Source: Adineta ricciae (Eukaryota; Rotifera; Eurotatoria; Adinetida; Adinetidae). Taken from it: a DNA stretch of 64,000 nt. Under the pieces are notes generated by a model. It was not told where the DNA came from, ran no database searches, and worked only from the letters and a program-made list of their open reading frames with translations. Shown one piece after another: positions 55,386-64,000 of the stretch. How positions within the stretch are numbered: position 1 is the first letter of the stretch; each line of letters opens with the position of its first letter. A program made the position numbers and the translations under genes. The stretch covers positions 124,001-188,000 of the forward strand of contig CAJNOJ010000095.1 of the NCBI GenBank assembly GCA_905250025.1, written 5' to 3'.

Positions 55386-58300
55386 TTATATAAAATATAC
55401 ACAATCCGTATCCAGTTTGGTATTGAGAACAATACGTTTACTCAAAATTTTGCTAGACACCTCAGTAGATTGATTGATTGGGATGGCTGGTTGGTCCCTA
55501 TTTAATTGTCGGAAAGAATACCGATAGAGAGATATCAGTATTGATCACCTGTAAAAGCTGATTAACTTACGTGTTTCGTGGTTCATTGATATCGACGTAG
55601 AAAGTAGCGCGAAAGGCCAGTAGGTCAGCGTATTTCACTGGTGCAGGAATCGATATTGACCGAGTACAACGAGCACTTGCATAACACAAATTGTATGTTA
55701 ATAATTGTACTTGATCAGGCGTCAGTTTATTGTCGTCATACAATACGTGATAGTGCGTCGGACGACTCGTTCCCTAAAAGTATCCATACATTAGGTGAGA
55801 ACGAAAACAAAGATGAGGCTACTGTTCTTTACCTTTTGTGCCTGATGACTAGTTAGGAAAAAATCATAAGTGGTGGCATGTGTTACATCATGGGAATCGA
55901 CAACAGTGCCAGCAGGCACATTATCCTTCGAATTCGGAACAAAAAATCGAGTATGATGTCTCTTATTAACGACGATATAGGTCAAATGAGGATGGTAAAC
56001 AGGAGATAATTCCACACAGGCTTCTCGTATGGCTGTAAGTTCTTTTTCAAAAACAGTATCAAATTCGCTTTCAGATATTCCATCACGATAGATAACAATT
56101 GCGGTTGGTGGTTGTCCCTGATGCTTTTCATAATATTGATTGATTAAAGATTTCATGATATCTTTCATATCAACAACATACTCCCAGCTTTCACCTTTGG
56201 CGTCTGATGGTCTTTCTTGCATATAAATTTCTTTGAAATACCGATTAGGTATATCATCTGCTGAGGCGACGACTGCAACGGTAGAGCGCCCTCGACTCGA
56301 GCTAGGTGCACCATGGCTCAAGTCAATGCCAACATACATAATTCGGTGACCACGCGAGAAGAACTCTTCAATTTGTTTTCTAAACTCGATTTTCTTTCTG
56401 ATTTGCAATAGCTATTGGAATAAATGATGACTTACGGAACTTGTAGAATCGAGTTCACGCCTTTTAGTTTTGTATTAATTTTCAGTAAGATACTGTTTAG
56501 TTTTGAATATTTCCGCAGTAGTGCATACGATTTCTCGTCAGTCTTTATCATTTGAGTAACAATACCTAGGCCATATTCTAATTCACACTAGAAAAAAAAA
56601 CGCCTTCCATTAGAAACGACATCTTTGATTAGAAAAAGATCTTACTAATTTTTTCAGCTCACCATATACACGATCTCTGATTTTGCCATCGGCCGGTAAG
56701 AGAACAATGAAGAATTTACATTGGTTCTTCTTTGTCATTAAGCTATGAACTGACGAAATCATATTTGATATTGAGTATTGCATTATGTTGTACTCTTCAT
56801 AAATCGTAGGATTACAACACTTCATACCCCGGTGATTAGCCACATTCCTTAGCTCTTCGTAGAATTGCACACAAGTAGCCTCATTCAATATCGATAAATT
56901 AATGATTCCCCATACATCTGGGAAATTCATAGGCTCGCAGAATTCGTCCTGAGTATTGTTCCAGACGCTGGTTGATGAACCGTGGACATAAGATCTATCA
57001 GCGTCTCTGATATAACTGATTATGGGGCCAGGTAAAACACGTGCAGGTGCTGTGAGCATTCGAGTGTCGATTTTAAGTCGCCATGCCTTAATAAATGGAT
57101 CTTGTTCAAATTCTTGTTGTTCTGAAGTACGACGAATTGTATTGATGGAATTAGAATAATCCCGTGGCAGCATAGAAGATTTCAGACAAAGCATTGCTCG
57201 TTGCTCATCGGTGATTTTTCGTATTCGTACTGGTATAGTTTCAAGGAGCTCCATGGGAACATATGATTTCTTTTGCATTTCTACTGTAGGTAACGATGGG
57301 TATCTATGTAAAACAAGCATATATGTTTCGACTATGCATATATCAAAGTACTAACTCTAGCTTGGTTCCATATCTCTCCTTGAAATAGTTTTCCACTGTT
57401 ATCGATTCGTTGTTTTTTTGCTCCCACACAAATGTTTGAGTGGACGCAGATTTACCGAAACCATGGATAGTGTAACCAATTTTTCTATTCGCCGAATTTG
57501 ATCGAACGGAAAGATCTTTAATCAGAAATCAAATTAGGACCACGCACACAGTCTCAAGACACTTACGTTTACAATACTGTAATAAATATTCAATTTCACC
57601 ATCGTAATACTCAGCATTCTCATTCGAATCTAGATATTGTACAGCACTGGACATCGTCACCGCATGAGTATGACTTGAATGTTTATTATACCATTGACCG
57701 CATGGACTATATCGCAAAAGTTCGCAAAGAAATTCAAGAAATGGTTGCCTTTTTTGAAAAACTGCATGACTAACTGGAAAAGTAATAGAATATAACATCG
57801 ATATTTTTTTCCACTGAAACTTACTGTCAAGATTCATCAGTAATTGATGAGTGCCTTTGCTAAACACAAGACAAGAATAAAAACCACGCCACAGTGCTTT
57901 GCCTAAACTCAAGTCCCAATGGCCGTGTCTATCGTGTACAACTGGTTCTCGGAAAAATGTTCGATTGTAAATAAAATGGGCATCTGATGAACAACGTTCG
58001 TGCGTTGCGATCGACAAGACTTGCTTGATACTGTGCAGTTGAACAGGAGCAAGATTATTATCATGTCGCGGTTGATGAACTTCTTCAAGCATAGCAAGAG
58101 TTTTCAGATCAATTACGTCACCCACTCGTTTCACAGTAATCTGATATTCTTGAAAACGACCGGCTCGATTAGGTGCTTTGATGCTTTCTTTGATTCCCTT
58201 TGAAAAACAATTGAAATGAATATAATTTCAGGCATTTGTATTTGAGAACGGTTAGAATTATATGTGAATTCATTAACTTACAAATTCATCAATTGCGGGC

Positions 58301-58905
58301 AATGGTTCACCGAATGTAATCATGGTATTTTGATTATCGAAGGCTATTATCTCGCGCTTAACTTGCTCGTGCTTCGCAAGATAGCGACTCAGCCATGATT
58401 CGTACAATATTCTAATATCAGTTAAATATCAGACTGATTTTAATAACAGAGAAAAATAGTTTTACCGGCGTCGATCACGGGGAACATCTATCTTCTGTCG
58501 AGTTTCCATATGGAAGTAGTATTGATAGACGAGTCCCTCCACTGGAAATTTTAATACCGCATAGAGATTGCTTTCAAAATTCATTCGTGTGCCAACTTGT
58601 CCCAATTCCTGCGGCTTTGATGGACGAATATGTGTGTTAAATCTAGCAGCGGTTAATTCCGATACTTTCCAAGAAGCATCATCAGTACCGATGGTAACAG
58701 TAATATGCGGTTCAGAAAGTACCTGTGATCTCCCTTTAAAACGATGCGCGCGGCCTCGAGCAATCGGTGCAGGCGCCTGTGATCTCGCTTCGTTCGGATT
58801 TGAAGAGATATTCATAGACGAAATAGCGACGGACTCTGTAGCAGCTGCATGTTGTCTTGGCCGAGACCGGCCATGATCAATTTTTGGTGTTTCTGATGTA
58901 GCCAT
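55386..58905 (-). CDS. Argonaute protein B
   Basis: Tandem paralogue of Argonaute A with the same domain order. The N-terminus is [20 protein letters not shown] with an RG/basic stretch, followed by ArgoN, PAZ ([25 protein letters not shown]), MID ([17 protein letters not shown]) and PIWI. The slicer residues are present: Asp in [10 protein letters not shown], Glu in [14 protein letters not shown], Asp in [13 protein letters not shown] and His in [13 protein letters not shown]. The terminal exon after a GTAAG donor gives [18 protein letters not shown], close to the canonical AGO ending. If this last intron is retained, translation stops immediately. Identity with A is moderate, so the duplication is not recent. 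Argonaute genes are expanded in bdelloids. Confidence 0.9.
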
Positions 58906-59237
58906 GTAAATTGCAAGATTCGAAAGAGATCATTTCAACTTTTACAATTTCTATATAAGGAGAGAATCGAACACTGAGTTTTTCCCAGTGTTTCTGACAC
59001 ATTATTTGCGATTACTCATGTCACGAAGAAAATGACAGGCTAAACTTGTGAGCCAATAAAATAGCTTGCCGCAATGTTTATAATCATAAGTTTAGAAGAC
59101 TTTTATTTTATCCTAACATGCAGATTTCTATCATGTTAGCAAGTTTTCGAGTTCAGAAAACAATATAAAGAACAAGAGACATTGCACAAAAGTATCGCAT
59201 GCAAAACAGAGAGCCATTGAGCTTTTCCTCCGTTAGA
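58906..59237. other. Intergenic region
   Basis: About 330 bp between the Argonaute B start and the end of the PAQR gene, both on the minus strand. No gene recognised. Confidence 0.45.
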
Positions 59238-60651
59238 TCAATTGATCAGCGAAGCAAGTGAGCTAGTACTAGACGTTAAAATATCTGATTGACAGTCGCC
59301 AAAATACGTTGTTTGGTTTTGGGATAAAATACAGATGCCATAATAATGGACACAAGCTGCAGCCACAACAAATACATGAAACAATTGATGACTTTGAAAC
59401 TAAAGAGAACGTAACATTTACAACCATGAATACAATATTAAATCATCCGTTAAACCTACCCAAATATCGAAGAGACCAGGCGCTAATCGTTCTGGTATAC
59501 GAGCTATTCGAAATGAAAGCATTACAATACTCAATCGACGAAATATGAATGTAATTACCGGCGTAAAGAGCAGCACCAATAATATACAATGCACCCACTA
59601 AGAAAAGATATTGAATTGCACCAGCTAGAAGAGAATATAGATTGCCGCGTAAGTCTCCAATTAATGTATTTGCTATACCTGTAAAAGCATGTTCGAATCC
59701 AAATCTTAAAATAAAATGACAAGTTGGAATAAAACCAAAGACGCCAAAGGTAATAAATAGTACTAGAGAAAACAGAAGCATACGTTCGTTGTTTTGTTTT
59801 CAGAAATATAAGGAAACCTACAAGCACGATATACTCGATAATCTGATGATGCGAATCGATCCCACATTGAGATAACAATACATGCAATTCCCAGTAAACC
59901 AATCAACGATAGATAAATAATTTTCGTTCCAAATTCACAATAGAACTGATAATACAGTAATGGAACAACCGAACCAATAATTAAAATGGCTATACCACAA
60001 TAATCAAGTCTAAATTATATACATCATCGATATAAATACTTTCAAATTCATGCTTACTTGCTAAAAAATTTGGATATTTTTGGCGAATGACAGTACAGTG
60101 TATGATACAATGTTGAGCAAAGTAAACATATGATAGCGCCAAGAAAGAATGCACCAAAAATCATTTTCTTTTCAAAGTGCACTTCGCTAGTTGGCCGAGA
60201 GAGGAAATAAATGGCAATCACAACGAAAACTAGTGTTCCAAGAAGATGCGTCCAGATATTCACTGTTTCAGTATGTAAACGAAAGATCGATGCGAAACAT
60301 TGTTTGACACTTGGCATAGGTGGCCGATGTCCCGACAGTAAGAATTCATTGTCAATAAGCCAATGCGGAAGATGACTATGATCGACGACGTAATCAACGA
60401 CAAATTTACCAACTTCTTTGGCTTGTTCAACGCATTTCGTCGGAACTTCAAGCATGGAGTCGATTAGATCATCGGTCGTGCCTTGTTCAGAATCATCAGG
60501 TGATGCGTCCTGAGCAGCACAAATGAGAATTTAGTTGTGAAATTTCACAATGATTTACCGGTGAGTTGGTCAACAGTCGCTTTCGAATTTCTTGCTCGTC
60601 TGACTCCCGATCATTGAAAGATGTTGCATCTGATAATAAGTGACTGTTCAT
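59238..60651 (-). CDS. Adiponectin-receptor-type PAQR membrane protein
   Basis: Seven-transmembrane protein of the AdipoR/PAQR family (zinc-dependent ceramidase-like in the animal receptors). The N-terminus MNSHLLSDATSFNDRESDEQ is cytosolic. Next come HWLIDNEFLLSGHRPPMPS, IFRLHTETVNIWTHLLG, the first metal-site histidine in LCSTLYHTLYCHS, LDYCGIAILIIGS, and AALYAARIPERLAPG with FDIWFQSHQLFHVFVVAAA, which carries the two C-terminal metal-binding histidines (SHxxxH). The last two exons are found by splicing (near 59519-59573 and 59397-59456); the product ends SSTSSLASLIN. About 400 residues, as in AdipoR. The start at 60651 is the first ATG giving a conserved-looking N-terminus. Confidence 0.92.
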
Positions 60652-60828
60652 TCTCGTTACACGATAATAGATTCGATCTGAAATAACTCTAGACAATACA
60701 TATATCCAAATATTTAATGAATTTTTAAAAATGTGAACAAAGAAGAAAACAACATCAAGCCAAAGAAAAAACAAAATTCAAGTTTATATGAACCATAATA
60801 ATGGTGATAATAATCATAATCAGAACAA

Positions 60829-62013
60829 CTACTGTTGTGGTTGTATTGGATATCCATTCATAATCGAACCGTTTTTAGATGACATTAACATCTGATGATG
60901 AGAATAAACATTTGCTTGTTGTTGTTGTTGTTGTTGTTTTGCATCGACCATCGATTGAGGTAAAAAGGGCAATGTATTCATATAGTCTAGGCAAAACGGA
61001 AAAATCGATTCATGTAGGAAAAGTCTGGTTCACACATACTTGGCATTTGTGCTGGCCCTCGAATACGTGGCATTTGATTAGCATACGAAGCAGATGCTGC
61101 TGCAGCAGCAACAGCAGATGGCGAAATATAACTAAGATATGCTGAAAATGCCGATTGTGTTTGTGGAGAGTAACCAACAGCAGATCCCGCAGTTGCATTG
61201 CGAGAAACTTGAGATGATGACTGGGAATACATGGAACCTGGACTGGGTGGTCCTGTGAAATAGAGGAGAAAATGATTTGATTAGATTCGCCGAGGGAAGC
61301 AGAGTCTTACTTGGATGCATTTGTGAAACATGTGATGATCGTGATGATTTGCCTGATGGAGATGAATAAATATGGGATGATGATGGACTTCGTGGACGTT
61401 TCGAGGCAACATTGGTTGCGCTCGTTGTTGGAATGAATGATTGCGGTTGAGGAGGTTGTGGTGGTGGTTTATATGCTAATAAACGGTGCGATGGTTGAGT
61501 CGAGAGGTAATGCTGGGGATGATGAGCATATTGCGCCATTTGCGGATCTGAAATTCACAAGTAGAGTTAAGAGAATTATCTACGGAAATTTTCACTGGTA
61601 TTACTTGGTGAATAAAGACTTGTCCATGATGGTTCTTTTGCTAATGGCTGTTGGGACTGTTTCCGACGATCTTCTTCAGTCAGGGCACGTTTCAACAAGC
61701 TGTACTGTTCAGATTTCTGTTGTTGTAATTCAGCTATTGTTCGTTCGAGTTGAAGGATGTCTTTCGCGTTGTCTTCTAATTGAACTTTTGATGATGATAG
61801 TGCTTTAGCCTAAAGAAGGACGCTCCTTGATCAGTGAATATTTCACAAAAAAGAAACTCCTCAGCAAACCTTTTCTTCCCGTCTTCTTTGTTTATCGGCT
61901 TCATTGGCATCAGCTTCTTCTTTCTTTCGTTGTCGTTCACGTAAAATGTGTTTTTTCAATGCATCGCGCATTTCTGTTGGTAAAATCGCTCGTTCAACAA
62001 CGACAGCAGGCAT
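60829..62013 (-). CDS. G-protein pathway suppressor 2 (GPS2)-like
   Basis: Nuclear corepressor subunit of the NCoR/SMRT-HDAC3 complex. It starts MPAVVVERAILPTEMRDALK, then a basic coiled-coil region (RERQRKKEEADANEAD, QLERTIAELQQQKSEQYSLL, TEEDRRKQSQQ), as in GPS2. The rest is a Pro/Gln/Ser/Tyr-rich disordered tail (HHPQHYLSTQPSHRLL, YSPQTQSAFSAYLSY, an Ala run) including a Gln run coded by 60911-60937. The final exon ends SIMNGYPIQPQQ. Five or so exons. The start ATG at 62013 is supported by the family-like MPA start. The C-terminal half is poorly conserved and its exon pattern is less certain than the N-terminal part. Confidence 0.85.
60911..60937 (-). repeat. CAA/TTG trinucleotide run (poly-Gln)
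   Basis: Tandem TTG units on the plus strand, read as CAA on the minus strand, giving a short Gln run in the last exon of the GPS2-like protein. Confidence 0.75.
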
Positions 62014-62242
62014 CTTAAAAATAGTCAATTGAAAAGATTATGAACAAAGAAAAAGAACAAGTTACAGAGCGTTATTATCTGGCATTTCTTGAATGAAGAA
62101 AAAAAAAGAAAAGAAAACATGCACATCAAGAGAATATAATAAATAAAAACAGACAAGTACAATTGTTCGGTTTGTTTCCAAGCATGTACACAATACAAAA
62201 AAAAAGAAAGAGCTAGCGAAAAAGATAAGAACTGGAAAAATA

Positions 62243-64000
<1,758 letters not shown>

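Noticed and set aside
61437-61808. Plus-strand frame over the GPS2-like gene
   Set aside because: Antisense of Pro/Gln-rich exons and crosses splice sites of a recognised gene.

Overview
The window is metazoan nuclear DNA and most likely comes from a bdelloid rotifer. It is AT-rich and gene-dense, with many introns of only about 45-60 bp. It holds animal genes (RAD50, SERCA, myosin regulatory light chain, PI31, RBBP4/7, Argonaute, GPS2, PAQR, VPS34), tandem paralogues with gene-conversion patches, and genes of bacterial or uncertain affinity. The rotifer assignment is an inference from this gene style; no species marker was read.

Layout. 0.4-9.7 kb: phosphoglycerate mutase, an unknown beta-propeller-like protein, Na+/K+-ATPase beta (minus strand) and RAD50. 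10.2-27.9 kb: two tandem SERCA Ca2+-ATPase genes about 4.2 kb apart. The first is interrupted by a foreign 5-kb segment bounded by single N bases at 11719 and 16728. That segment carries the 3' part of an NR2-type nuclear receptor and a mucin-like membrane protein, and looks like a scaffolding insertion. 28.7-35.1 kb: myosin regulatory light chain, then a tight same-strand series of PI31, a small disordered protein, an RtcB-family RNA ligase of the PrfH-coupled bacterial type with an added N-terminal domain, and RBBP4/7. The last four are 54-141 bp apart, which suggests an operon resolved by spliced-leader trans-splicing.

35.7-39.3 kb: a secreted propeller family with one intact gene between two decayed copies, plus a 165-bp piggyBac-like MITE with a TTAA duplication. 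39.4-42.0 kb: a coiled-coil/BTB/TLDc protein and a broken mariner element with intact ends. 42.4-49.4 kb: NAD-dependent glycerol-3-phosphate dehydrogenase, a four-EF-hand protein, an intact GPCR with a decayed paralogue, and an intronless FAD oxidoreductase. 49.5-64 kb is a minus-strand block: an F-box protein, two tandem Argonautes with complete D-E-D-H residues, an adiponectin-receptor-type PAQR protein, GPS2, and the 3' part of VPS34, which runs off the right edge.

Most genes are unrelated housekeeping functions. Real groupings are the SERCA pair, the Argonaute pair, the PI31-to-RBBP cluster and the propeller family. The most interesting items are the RtcB-like ligase, the Argonaute pair, and the conversion mosaic plus suspect join in SERCA. 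No viral or retroelement copy, CRISPR array, tRNA or rRNA was recognised.
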